Source: Planctomycetota bacterium
Lineage (GTDB): Bacteria > Planctomycetota > SZUA-567
Assembly: GCA_031270685.1 (NCBI GenBank)
Contig: JAISXA010000085.1
Location: 1 to 39,066, forward strand
Length of the DNA stretch: 39,066 nucleotides
Direction: 5' to 3'
The notes under the pieces were generated by a model. It made no database searches, was not told where the DNA came from, and worked only from the letters and a program-made list of their open reading frames with translations. Shown here one piece after another: positions 18,612 to 28,112 of this stretch. Within the stretch, counting starts at the first letter, position 1; the number at the start of each line of letters is the position of its first letter. The position numbers were made by a program, and so were the translations under genes.

Positions 18612-19603
18612 GGCGCCGGCTTTTGCAGGAATTCCTTGATCCGCCTGAGAATGCCCGGACCCATATCCTCGAGAACCCAATGCCCGGCATTCTTGTATTC
18701 GTCGACCTCGGCCCCGGGGAACGCGTTCTTCCACAGGTTGAGGAAAAACGGCGTAAAGCACCAGTCGTCCATGCCCCACTGGATCAGCAGGGGAACGTGG
18801 CCCAGCGCCGATTTCAGTCCGCCCTCGATCCGCCCCAGCAATTCCCGGGTCGGACCGTTTTCGAGCGGAATGTCCCTGACGAAGCCCTGAATGCCGACGC
18901 GGTTTTTCCAGGAGTTGTACGGCATGAGATAAAATTTCTTCACCAGCGGCGAAAGCGGCTTGACGGCGCAGCGTTCCGTCGCCGTACTGGCGAAAAGATT
19001 GAGGCGGCGGATCATATACTCGCCGATGACCGGCCAGCGGCACATCCTGATGTTCTTCGGCATGTCGCCCGCGGTGAATACCGAGGAATTGAGCACCACC
19101 AAGCGCTTGATGCGCTCCGGATGGCGTTCGATATAGCCGATCCCGATCGGGCCGCCCCAATCATGCACGATCATGTTTATCTTCCCGCCCCGCCAGGAGG
19201 CGGGCGGCAATGTTTCCTCGAGCCAGGATTCCAGATTCGCGATGTGCTGTCCGAGCATATACGGATAATGGGCGGGCTTTTGCGAAAACCCGCAACCCAT
19301 GTGGTCCGGAACCAGGCAGCGGTGGCTTGCGCGCAGGCCGCGCACCAGATTGCGGTAGAAAAACGACCAGGTCGGGTTGCCGTGGACCATCACCACCGGT
19401 TCGCCCTCGCCCTCGTCGAAATAGTGGTAGCTGTATTGCCCGAGGGAATGCAGCCGCGATTCGAAGGGGTACATGGCCTTGAACTGCGGGTCCTTGAGGC
19501 GGCGGAAGGGGATGCCGATCTTCGTCACCCAGTGCCGCCGGTCGATGGTCCCGCGCAATTTCTCGTTTACCGACCTGAGGTTTTCCCGTTCGTCTTCGCT
19601 CAT
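18608..19603 (-). CDS. oleB: Alpha/beta hydrolase, OleB-like (haloalkane dehalogenase-like fold)
   Basis: MVHGNPTWSFFYRNLVRGL, LVPDHMGCGFSQKP, MIVHDWGGPIGIGY. Confidence 0.88.
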   Translation of the reverse strand: MSEDERENLRSVNEKLRGTIDRRHWVTKIGIPFRRLKDPQFKAMYPFESRLHSLGQYSYHYFDEGEGEPVVMVHGNPTWSFFYRNLVRGLRASHRCLVPDHMGCGFSQKPAHYPYMLGQHIANLESWLEETLPPASWRGGKINMIVHDWGGPIGIGYIERHPERIKRLVVLNSSVFTAGDMPKNIRMCRWPVIGEYMIRRLNLFASTATERCAVKPLSPLVKKFYLMPYNSWKNRVGIQGFVRDIPLENGPTRELLGRIEGGLKSALGHVPLLIQWGMDDWCFTPFFLNLWKNAFPGAEVDEYKNAGHWVLEDMGPGILRRIKEFLQKPAP

Positions 19604-19613
19604 GCCCCGATCT

Positions 19614-20660
19614 CTACCATTCCAGGCCCAGCATCATGCTCGAAAGCCCGCTGCCGATCCCCAAAAGCGCGACCTTGTCGCCCGGCTTCACCGGCTTTTC
19701 GCGCAAGCCCAGCGCGAACGCGCCCGGCAAGGCGGAGGACCCGGTGTTGCCCATGAAGGACACGGTCGGAAAATCGCGTTCGGCCGAAAGCTCCAGCGCC
19801 GACAGGGTCGACTTCGAGTGCGCCTTCCCGACCTGGTGCGTGAACAGGTGGGCGGGGGTGGCGTTGTCCCATCCCAACGCGAGTTTCGTTTTGTTCCAGG
19901 TGCGGGCGGCGAGCGCGCACCCGGCGTGCAACAGCCCCTCGCTGTCGGTATGCATCAGCGGTCCGTCCGGCGTCATGTTTTTCGGATCCGCCTTGCACAG
20001 TTGGTTGCCGGAAGAGTCGGTGCCCACCGCCCCGCCGAGCAGCCGCCGCTCCGACGGCGCGCCGTCGCCCCGGGCGAGAACCACCGCCGTCGCCGCCGAT
20101 CCTATGGTGAGGCTGGCGAACTGCAGCTTGAGACGCCGCCGGTCGGGTTTGCGCCGCGCCAGCAGATCTTTTATCGTCGCTTCGTATAGCGGTTCCGCGA
20201 CCTCCCCGGACACCGCCATGCCCGCTTCGATGTGGCCGGCCTCGATCATCGCGCTGATCTGGGCCATGGCGTTCAGCACGCCGAGACAGGCGTTCGAAAG
20301 GTCGAAAATCGCCGCGCCCTCGTCCAGTCCCAGCATCTCGTGCACCAGGGAGGCGGTGGCGGGTTCGAGAAAATCGCGGCACACCGAGGCGTGAACCAGG
20401 CAGCCGATAGCCGCGGGATCAACGCCGGATTCCTCGAGCGCCAGCTTCCCCGCCCGGGCGGCGACCTCCGACGACCTGGTTCCGGGATTCCAAAAGCGGC
20501 GTTCCCGGATGCCGGTCATCAGCTCCAGGCGGCCGGTTGAAAGTTTTAACCGGTCGTAGACCGGCGCCAGCCTGGCCTCTATTTCCTCGGAGGCGACGAC
20601 CCGGGGGGGCTTGACCAAAACCGCGCTTTTGACGACAACGTTATGGAACAGCAATTTCAC
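19614..20660 (-). CDS. oleA: Thiolase-fold 3-oxoacyl-ACP synthase III-like protein, OleA-like
   Basis: IGCLVHASVCRDFLEPATASLVHEMLGL active-site Cys region; THQVGKAHS; FMGNTGSSALPGAFALG. Confidence 0.88.
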   Translation of the reverse strand: MKLLFHNVVVKSAVLVKPPRVVASEEIEARLAPVYDRLKLSTGRLELMTGIRERRFWNPGTRSSEVAARAGKLALEESGVDPAAIGCLVHASVCRDFLEPATASLVHEMLGLDEGAAIFDLSNACLGVLNAMAQISAMIEAGHIEAGMAVSGEVAEPLYEATIKDLLARRKPDRRRLKLQFASLTIGSAATAVVLARGDGAPSERRLLGGAVGTDSSGNQLCKADPKNMTPDGPLMHTDSEGLLHAGCALAARTWNKTKLALGWDNATPAHLFTHQVGKAHSKSTLSALELSAERDFPTVSFMGNTGSSALPGAFALGLREKPVKPGDKVALLGIGSGLSSMMLGLEW

Positions 20661-22266
20661 TCCCGTCCGCCTTCGTTCCGCCCTCCCCGAATTCGGCCGC
20701 CGCCTCGACGTCCTCCACGGCGCCCCGGTCCGGCTTGACCGGCTGGCGGCCGTACAGGTCCACCAGGTCGCGCAAGCCCGTCCAGGACGCTTCCGCCAAC
20801 TGTTCGTCCGTCAAGCGCCATCGCCATTGACCCGCCCCGAGTCCGGGGCGGTTCATCCGCGCGGAATTGGGGAGGTTGAGCACGTCCTGCATAAGGAGGA
20901 CGGCCGTGTCCGCCACCGAACCGAGCGCCAGCCGCATAAGGTCCCAGGGCATGCTCGATCCGTCCCGGCCCAGGTAGCGCCGCGCCCGGTCGCGCTCGAG
21001 GTCGATGACCTCGCGCGACAGGTGGGCGTAATCCCCGCCCTCGGCGTCGTACCAGCCCCGGGTGGTGTCGTTGTCGTGGGTGGCGACGTAGCATACGCAA
21101 TTGCGTTCATAGCTGTGCGGCAGATAGGCTTCCGCGCCTTCGCCGAACGCGAAGTGCAACACCTTCATGCCTGGCAGGCCGTTGTCTAGGCGCAGCCGGT
21201 TCACGCCGGGGGTTATGACCCCGAGATCCTCGGCCAGAATGGGCAGATCCTCTCCCAGGCCGCGCTTGAGCGCATCGAAAAATTTCTGTCCCGGTCCGCG
21301 AATCCATTTGCCGTTTATCGCCGTCGTCTCGCCCTTGGGCACCGCCCAGTACGCCTCGAAACCCCGGAAATGGTCGATGCGAAGCATGTCCACCAGGGAC
21401 AGCGCGGCCCGGATGCGCTTCAGCCACCAAGCGAATCCGTCCGCCTCCAGCGCCCGCCAGTCGTACAGCGGATTGCCCCACAGCTGGCCGGAGACGGAGA
21501 AGTAGTCCGGGGGCACGCCGGCCATGAAAGCGGCCCGCCCGTCCCCGTCGAGCTGGAAAAACTCCGGGGCCGCCCAGACGTCGGCGGAATCGTGCGCGCA
21601 ATAGATGGGCACGTCGCCGAGAAACTTGACGCGCCGCTCCCCGGCGTATTTTCGCAGCTCCCGCCATTGGCGGAAGAAGAGATGCTGGCGGAACTTTTCC
21701 CGGCGCACGTCGCGGGCGAGCAGCTTGCCGTATTCGCGGAGCGCCCCGGGCCGGTGAAGACGAAGATCGATGTCCTCCCATTCGTACCACGCCATGCCGT
21801 TGAAGAAGTTCCTGGCGGCGGCGAAAAGCGCGTAGTCGTCAAGCCAGGCTTTCTCCGCCTCGACGAAAAGGTCGAAATCCCCGGCGAACTGCACGGAAGA
21901 ACGACCGGCATCGAAGTTTTCCAGCGCCGTGTCGAGCAGGCGGTCCTTGAAGGCGGCCACCGCCGCGAAATCCACCTGGTCGGCATTCCCGGGCGCTCCG
22001 TCGCAAGCGTCCGGCCCCAGGAGGCGCTCCTCCATGAGGCGCTCCGGGGAAACGAGGAGCGGGTTGCCGGCGAAACTGGAAAGCGACTGGTAGGGGCTGT
22101 TCGATCCGCCGGTCGGACCGAGCGGCAGCACCTGCCAGACGCCGATGCCGGCTTTTTCCAGAAAATCGACGAACGCGTACGCGGCCGCGCCGAGATCGCC
22201 TATTCCCTGACCGCCGGGAAGGGAGGAGGGATGGAGTATCATGCCGGCCAATCTGGGAAAAGCCAT
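20641..22266 (-). CDS. malQ: 4-alpha-glucanotransferase
   Basis: AGMILHPSSLPGGQGIGDLG, LPLGPTGGSNSPYQSLSSFAGNPLL, LRIDHFRGFEAYWAVP, AEDLGVITPGV, YVATHDNDTTRGW. Start MAFPRLAG chosen at 22266. Confidence 0.95.
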   Translation of the reverse strand: MAFPRLAGMILHPSSLPGGQGIGDLGAAAYAFVDFLEKAGIGVWQVLPLGPTGGSNSPYQSLSSFAGNPLLVSPERLMEERLLGPDACDGAPGNADQVDFAAVAAFKDRLLDTALENFDAGRSSVQFAGDFDLFVEAEKAWLDDYALFAAARNFFNGMAWYEWEDIDLRLHRPGALREYGKLLARDVRREKFRQHLFFRQWRELRKYAGERRVKFLGDVPIYCAHDSADVWAAPEFFQLDGDGRAAFMAGVPPDYFSVSGQLWGNPLYDWRALEADGFAWWLKRIRAALSLVDMLRIDHFRGFEAYWAVPKGETTAINGKWIRGPGQKFFDALKRGLGEDLPILAEDLGVITPGVNRLRLDNGLPGMKVLHFAFGEGAEAYLPHSYERNCVCYVATHDNDTTRGWYDAEGGDYAHLSREVIDLERDRARRYLGRDGSSMPWDLMRLALGSVADTAVLLMQDVLNLPNSARMNRPGLGAGQWRWRLTDEQLAEASWTGLRDLVDLYGRQPVKPDRGAVEDVEAAAEFGEGGTKADGSEIAVP

Positions 22267-22376
22267 GTATTTCGTCTCCCCGCGGTCGCCCCGGAACACC
22301 CTCCGCATGGCGCGAATTCAACCGGTATGCGCGCCGCGCCCGCCGCCGAACGCCGCCCCGGGTGCGCGATCGCCGA

Positions 22377-22556
22377 CTATCCGTTCTTCTTGTATACGTT
22401 CAGTCCGACCTTCTCCTCGCGGTTTTCGATTGCCTGGTTGCCCTCGGTGGAAGCGATGATGATGGTTTTCCCGGACGACGACGGCCCGAATTCCTTGGTC
22501 AAATCGACCTTGATGGTGAGAATATCGCCTGCCACAGACATTTCGACGTTCTTCAT
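22377..22556 (-). CDS. 59-aa small protein, apparently conserved type (…LTKEFGPSSSGKTIIIASTEGN…VGLNVYKKNG)
   Basis: Hand translation: MKNVEMSVAGDILTIKVDLTKEFGPSSSGKTIIIASTEGNQAIENREEKVGLNVYKKNG*; ggaggaag Shine-Dalgarno just upstream. Absent from the supplied track (whose shortest ORF is 60 aa). Confidence 0.85.
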   Translation of the reverse strand: MKNVEMSVAGDILTIKVDLTKEFGPSSSGKTIIIASTEGNQAIENREEKVGLNVYKKNG

Positions 22557-22781
22557 GCTGCTTCCTCCAATTTAAAATATCCTTACGCCGGAAACGGGAT
22601 CGCGCCGCCGGCCCCGGAGCAAAACATACTCCTTCGCGCAATGGTTGTAAAGGGGAATACTCCGGCCGCGATCGCCGCACCGCCGTCCCCCGGATGCAAG
22701 ACCTTCCGGGAAAGGATGCCGCCTCTCCGTCTTTTCCCGGGAAAGGCGCCGCCCGGCGCGACTTTCCGCTTGGCGGCGCCC

Positions 22782-24170
22782 CTACAACTCCCGCGCCGCC
22801 GCCGCCGACAGCGGCGAGCGTTCCGCGCGCCGGAGGAGGATATGCCCGAACAGGTCGAGGTGTTTCATGCGGTCGACGGTATAGGTCAGCCCATTGGACG
22901 AAGCGTCCAGGTAGGGATTGTCAATCTGCGACGGGTCGCCGGTCAGAACTATTTTCGTGCCCTCCCCGGCGCGGCTGATGATCGTCTTGACCTCGTGCGG
23001 GGTAAGGTTTTGCGCCTCGTCCACTACGATGTACTGCTTGGCGATGGATCTGCCCCGGATATAGGTGAGCGCCTCGAGTTCGACCAGGTCGTCGTCAAAC
23101 AGCTCCCGCACCTTTCTGTCGGCGGCCTTCCCCATGGCGTGCTTGCCGCCGCCCGGGCCGGTCTGCATGAGAAAGGACAGGTTGTCGAAAACCGGCTGCA
23201 TCCAGTGCGCCATTTTCTTGTCCTTGCTCCCCGGCAGGTATCCAATATCCTTCCCCATGGGAATGACCGGTCTCGTCACCAGCATTTTCTCGTAATCGTA
23301 CGGAAGCTTGCCGTCGCCCTTCCGCGCCGTCTCGTCGAGGCGAATCGCTTCCAGGCCGGCGGCCAGGGCGAGAAGCGTCTTGCCCGTCCCCGCGCCGCCC
23401 ACCAAGGTGACCAGGCTCACCGCCGGATCGAGCAGCAGTTGCAGCGCCATGCGCTGTTCCGCGCTGCGACCGGCGATTCCGTGGGCCCGCTCCCGGTTCT
23501 TGTTGATTTTGACGATCCCATTCCGGCCCGAGGCGCGGCCGATGGCGCTTTGGCTTTGGTTTTCGCCGGCGGTGAGAACCACGAATTCGTTGGGCTGCAG
23601 ATCAAGCCCGGGCAGCGACAACTCCCCGTCCGCATAGAAATGGTCTATCGCCCCGCCCGCGCCGCGAAGCTCCCGGAAGCCGGGATAGAGTTCGTCCGCC
23701 TCGACGCGGTCGGCTTTCCAGTCCTGGGGTTCAATGTCGACCATGGACGCCTTGATCCTGAGATTGAGGTCCTTGGTGACGAGAATCACTTTTTCGCCGC
23801 CGCGCGCGAGATGGACCGCGGCGCGGAGAATACGGTTGTCCGGAACGTCGACGCGCAGCTCGACCGGCGTTTCAAGATCGGTCTCCGGCAACACCATCAG
23901 CTTCCCGCCGGCGTGGTTCGGTATGCCCTGCACCAGGCTTATGGGTTCGCGGTTCTCGTTTCGCGCGTACGCCTCCTCCTCCTCCCGCAGACCGTCCAGG
24001 TAGCGGATCGCCGCGCGGGCGTTCCTGCCCAATTCATCCGACTTGGTCTTGAAGCGGTCGAGCTCCTCGATCACCGTCATCGGAAGCGCCACCACGTTGT
24101 CCGCGAACGCTTCCAGCGCGAAGCGGGTGTGCAGGAGTATGTTGGTGTCGATAACGAAGTATTTTTGCAT
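22782..24170 (-). CDS. PIN domain plus PhoH-like ATPase
   Basis: KYFVIDTNILLHTRFALEAF (PIN), LVTLVGGAGTGKTLLALAAGL, TYIRGRSIAKQYIVVDEAQNLTPHEVKTIISRAGEGTKIVLTGDPSQID (PhoH). Confidence 0.95.
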   Translation of the reverse strand: MQKYFVIDTNILLHTRFALEAFADNVVALPMTVIEELDRFKTKSDELGRNARAAIRYLDGLREEEEAYARNENREPISLVQGIPNHAGGKLMVLPETDLETPVELRVDVPDNRILRAAVHLARGGEKVILVTKDLNLRIKASMVDIEPQDWKADRVEADELYPGFRELRGAGGAIDHFYADGELSLPGLDLQPNEFVVLTAGENQSQSAIGRASGRNGIVKINKNRERAHGIAGRSAEQRMALQLLLDPAVSLVTLVGGAGTGKTLLALAAGLEAIRLDETARKGDGKLPYDYEKMLVTRPVIPMGKDIGYLPGSKDKKMAHWMQPVFDNLSFLMQTGPGGGKHAMGKAADRKVRELFDDDLVELEALTYIRGRSIAKQYIVVDEAQNLTPHEVKTIISRAGEGTKIVLTGDPSQIDNPYLDASSNGLTYTVDRMKHLDLFGHILLRRAERSPLSAAAAREL

Positions 24171-24543
24171 TGCCTTTCCCTCCGGATCGCGAAGCGCTCA
24201 TCGCGTCTTAACCACGGCGGCCGCTTCCGCGGGACAGCTCCGCCGGCCCGCGGCCGAGCGCCTTCCCGACGACCCGTCCCCCGCCGGTCGCCGTCGCCCG
24301 CCTGCCGGTCAAGAATTTCCCGTCCCGCATTGACTTGCCTCCACTTTACGGAATAATTCAGCTCATGAACCGAAAACCGGCCGCCGGCGGGAACACGGCG
24401 TCCCGGCGTCCGCCGGGCGTTTTTCGCCGCCGGAATCGCCGAAGCCAGTATACTCCGCATCCCGGGCGCGACGCAAACGCTTAAACGGCCGGGGCGCGGG
24501 TGTTGGTACATTAGGGGCGGACCGCCGCCGACAGGAGCCATCC

Positions 24544-26268
24544 TTGAACCTCAAAAACAAACGCCGACTTTTGATCACCGCCGCGCTTCCCTACGCCAAC
24601 GGCCGCCTGCATATCGGGCATATCGCCGGCGCGTATCTGCCCGCCGACATAGCGGTCCGCTACCTCCGCCTGGCGGGCAAGGAAGCGCACTTCATCTGCG
24701 GGTCCGACGAAAACGGCGCGCCCATCCCCTTCAGCGCGCTCAAGGAGAACGTCGATCCCCAGGCCATCATCGACCGCTACACGGCGCTGATCGAACAGGC
24801 GTTCACCGGCTTGAACATCGAATTCTCCATCTACGGGCGCACCCATACGCCGCGCCACACCAAGGTGGCGCAGGACTTTTTCCTCCAACTCCACGATCAC
24901 GGCTATGTGGTCAAGCGGAGCGCCGACCAGGTGTACTGCGCGGTTTGCGAACGCTTTCTCCCCGACCGCTACATCGAGGGGAAATGCCATTATTCCGATT
25001 GCGGCGCGCCGGGCGCGCGCGGCGACCAGTGCGAAAAGTGCGGCCGCCCCATCGACGCCACCAAGCTCATCGACCCCGAATGCATGGTCTGCAAAACGCT
25101 TGGCCGCGAATCCCGCCGTCACATCGAAGTGCGCTCCACCGTCCACTGGCATTTCCGCCTGGACAATTTCGCCGACCGGCTGCGCGAATATCTGGATTCG
25201 CATCCCGAATGGCGCGAAGCGGTGAAGCGTTTCTCCTACGGCCTGATCGAGCAGGGCCTGCGCGAGCGCGCCATCACCCGCGACATGGAATGGGGCATTC
25301 CGGTGCCGCTTCCGGACGGCAAGGGCAAGGTGCTGTATGTTTGGTTCGACGCTCCCATCGGCTACATCACCTTTTCCCAGGAGTATTTCGCGGCGCACGG
25401 CAATCCCGGCGGCTGGAGGGACTTTTGGCACAACCCGGAAAACGGATTGCTGCATTTCATCGGCAAGGACAATACGGTTTTCCACACCGTCATTTTTCCC
25501 GGCATGCTGCTGGCGCACGGCGAGTACCGCTTGCCCGACGCGGTGGTGGTCAACGAGTTCCTCAACCTGGAGGGCGAAAAGATCTCGACCAGCCGCGACT
25601 ACGCGGTCTGGGTGGACGAATACCTCAAGGCTTTCAAGCCCGACCCGCTGCGCTATTATCTCACCGCCATCGCCCCCGAAAGCGCGGACGCCGATTTCTC
25701 CTGGAAACAATTCCAGCGGCACAACAACGGCGAACTCGCCGACAACCTCGGCAATTTCATCCAGCGCAACCTCGCCTTCTGCAAGAAATACTTCGACGGC
25801 AGGACGCCGGAGATCGATAAGCCCACCGACGCCGGCCGCGGGGTTCTCGCCGAAATCGAGGCCGCCCGCCGGGAAATGGCGGAACTGTTCGAAGACTTCC
25901 GCTTCAAGGCGGCGCTCGAACGCCTAATGCGCCTGTCCCAGCGCGGCAATCAGTATTTCGCCGAGGAGGAACCCTGGAAAACCCGCAAGACCGACATGGC
26001 CGCCTGTGCCCGCACCATGCACGTGGGGATGAAGGTGGTGGAGGCGCTTTCCGTATTCATGGCGCCGTTCATGCCGGCGACCGCCCTGCGACTGCGCGAA
26101 TTCCTCAACCTGCCGCCCCTCACCCACGGCGACTGGACCGCGCCGAGCCGTTTTTCCGGCGGCGAGATGCTGGGCGACGCGGAAGTGCTGTTCCCTAAAT
26201 TCGACGATTCGGTCATCGCGCCGCATATCGCCGCGTTGAAGAAAAAACTGGCCGGACTGGATTCATGA
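24544..26268 (+). CDS. metG: Methionyl-tRNA synthetase, TTG start
   Basis: LITAALPYANGRLHIGHIAGAYLPADI; four-Cys zinc-knuckle insertions; KISTS signature in GEKISTSRDYAVW; AGGAG Shine-Dalgarno. Confidence 0.95.
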   Translation: MNLKNKRRLLITAALPYANGRLHIGHIAGAYLPADIAVRYLRLAGKEAHFICGSDENGAPIPFSALKENVDPQAIIDRYTALIEQAFTGLNIEFSIYGRTHTPRHTKVAQDFFLQLHDHGYVVKRSADQVYCAVCERFLPDRYIEGKCHYSDCGAPGARGDQCEKCGRPIDATKLIDPECMVCKTLGRESRRHIEVRSTVHWHFRLDNFADRLREYLDSHPEWREAVKRFSYGLIEQGLRERAITRDMEWGIPVPLPDGKGKVLYVWFDAPIGYITFSQEYFAAHGNPGGWRDFWHNPENGLLHFIGKDNTVFHTVIFPGMLLAHGEYRLPDAVVVNEFLNLEGEKISTSRDYAVWVDEYLKAFKPDPLRYYLTAIAPESADADFSWKQFQRHNNGELADNLGNFIQRNLAFCKKYFDGRTPEIDKPTDAGRGVLAEIEAARREMAELFEDFRFKAALERLMRLSQRGNQYFAEEEPWKTRKTDMAACARTMHVGMKVVEALSVFMAPFMPATALRLREFLNLPPLTHGDWTAPSRFSGGEMLGDAEVLFPKFDDSVIAPHIAALKKKLAGLDS

Positions 26269-26277
26269 AAGGCAGCC

Positions 26278-26952
26278 ATGCGCAAAGTTTTTATTTCCCC
26301 GTCGATGATGTGCGCCAACTTTCTCGATCTCAAGACGGATCTTGACGTCTTGGCCGGCTCGGGCGTCGAACTGCTGCATATCGACATTATGGACGGACAT
26401 TACGTGCCGAATTTCACCCTCGGACCGGATTACTGCCGGGCGCTCGCCTTAGACGGCCGCATTCCCCTGGATATCCATTTGATGGTGGAAAACGTGGATT
26501 TGTTTATCGAACGCTTTGCCGGATTCGGCGGCGGATACCTGTCCTTTCATCCGGAGACGCAATATCATCCGCAGCGCACGCTGCAACTTATAGCGCAAAG
26601 CGGCATGCATCCGGGCATCGGCATAGCGCCGTTTCATACCATTGAACAGGCGAAGCCGCTTCTCCCCTTCGTGAAGCTGGCCTGCATCATGACCGTCAAT
26701 CCCGGATACGCGGGACAGAAGCTTATTCCCGGAACAATGGAAAAAATTTCCGAGCTTCGGGATTGGCGCAAAAAGATGGGGCTGGATTTCATAATCGAGG
26801 TTGACGGCAATGTAAGTTGGGAAAACATCCCCAGGATGGTGGAGGCCGGCGCCGACGCGCTTGTCGCCGGCACCAGTTCGTTGTTCAAAAAGGACGAACC
26901 GCTGGGGGGCAATATCGCGCGCATGCGCGAGTTGATCGCTAGACACGCGTAA
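26278..26952 (+). CDS. Ribulose-phosphate / allulose-phosphate 3-epimerase family protein
   Basis: ISPSMMCANFLDL, HIDIMDGHYVPNFTLGPD, IHLMVENVD, MTVNPGYAGQKLIPGT, EVDGNVSWENIP. Confidence 0.92.
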   Translation: MRKVFISPSMMCANFLDLKTDLDVLAGSGVELLHIDIMDGHYVPNFTLGPDYCRALALDGRIPLDIHLMVENVDLFIERFAGFGGGYLSFHPETQYHPQRTLQLIAQSGMHPGIGIAPFHTIEQAKPLLPFVKLACIMTVNPGYAGQKLIPGTMEKISELRDWRKKMGLDFIIEVDGNVSWENIPRMVEAGADALVAGTSSLFKKDEPLGGNIARMRELIARHA

Positions 26953-26953
26953 A

Positions 26954-26976
26954 ATTGATTTTTGGAGAAAATCAAT
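26954..26976. terminator. Putative bidirectional terminator; half-copy of the hairpin family
   Basis: attgatttt-tggag-aaaatcaat, 9-bp perfect stem, between convergent genes. Confidence 0.6.
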
Positions 26977-26978
26977 CA

Positions 26979-28112
26979 CTACACCATATCGATAAGCACC
27001 GCATCGGCAACGGGGTAGCTTTGTTTTGTCAGGCGGAGAAACCGCCTGCCGGCTTGAATGCGCCACTCCAACCCGCCCGCACCCAATAAATATGGAAGTT
27101 CTTTATAATAAAGATGTTCTAGGCAAATACCCGTTCTTTCCCCGAACTCCGCCGCGTCGATCCCTGCGGATAGGCGCAGCCAGAACACGGCGGTCTCCCT
27201 CGCTTTTTCATCCGCTTCCAGCGTTTCAGACCCTTCGACAGGCGAATCGCCGGAGGTTATTCTTCGGACATATTCGGCGGCGTCGGAAACATTCCAATAC
27301 CTCGCGCCCAGCAGATGCGAATGCGCCGCGACGCCGACTCCGATATATTCTCCTCCTTTCCAGGCATTGACATTATGGCGGCATTCGAACCCCGGCGGCG
27401 AGTAATTGCTGATTTCATAATGGCCGAAACCATGGTCGCCGAGAAAGCGTTCCGTCACATCCCAGAATTTCCTTGCTTCGCGGTCGGATTGCGGCGGAAT
27501 TGCCTTTGCTTTCAGAGCGCGGGTCAATTCGCTCCCCGGGAGGCGCATCAACTCATAACAGGAGAGATGCGTGGTTCCCGAATCGACGGCTATGGCGAGA
27601 TCGGCGAGCAGCATCGACGCGGTTTGCCCGGGCCAGCCCGCGATAAGGTCCATATTGACGGAATGAAAGCCCCGCGCCGCGGCGGCCGCGACTCGGCGCT
27701 GCGCGGTGACCGGATCGTGCGGTCTCCCCAGGAGCTTGACGCCGAAGTGGGAAAACGTCTGTACCCCGATCGACACTCTGGTTACGCCGTTGTCTGAAAA
27801 CAAGCGCAGTTTTTCTTCGGTCGCGGACTCGGGATTCGCTTCGATGGAAACTTCCTTCGCCCAGCCGAGCGGCAGCATTTTCAACAATGATTCAAGTTGC
27901 CGCACCGAAAGCGACGACGGGGTGCCGCCGCCGATGAAGATGGTGGAAAATCGCCGTTCCGTCAACGGCTGCGCATTCAGTTCCATACGCAGCGCTTCAA
28001 GATAGCGGTCGGCGAAATCGTGATCATAGATATTGCTGACAAAACCGCAATAACGGCACCGCGAGGCGCAAAAAGGAATATGCACATACAGGCCAAGGGA
28101 ATCGGCGTTCAT
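26979..28112 (-). CDS. hemW: Radical SAM protein, HemW-like (oxygen-independent coproporphyrinogen III oxidase family)
   Basis: LYVHIPFCASRCRYCGF, IFIGGGTPSSL, NMDLIAGWPGQT; ATG at 28112 overlaps the upstream stop (ATGA). Confidence 0.9.
   Translation of the reverse strand: MNADSLGLYVHIPFCASRCRYCGFVSNIYDHDFADRYLEALRMELNAQPLTERRFSTIFIGGGTPSSLSVRQLESLLKMLPLGWAKEVSIEANPESATEEKLRLFSDNGVTRVSIGVQTFSHFGVKLLGRPHDPVTAQRRVAAAAARGFHSVNMDLIAGWPGQTASMLLADLAIAVDSGTTHLSCYELMRLPGSELTRALKAKAIPPQSDREARKFWDVTERFLGDHGFGHYEISNYSPPGFECRHNVNAWKGGEYIGVGVAAHSHLLGARYWNVSDAAEYVRRITSGDSPVEGSETLEADEKARETAVFWLRLSAGIDAAEFGERTGICLEHLYYKELPYLLGAGGLEWRIQAGRRFLRLTKQSYPVADAVLIDMV

Noticed and set aside
22745-22780. ggcgccgcc...ggcggcgcc inverted repeat near the PhoH gene end
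   Set aside because: GC-rich 9-bp stem, 18-nt loop, no T-tract; plausible terminator but weak.
22362-24356. 664-aa plus-strand ORF antisense to PIN-PhoH and the 59-aa gene
   Set aside because: Shadow frame; opposite strand has unmistakable PhoH motifs and Shine-Dalgarno sites.
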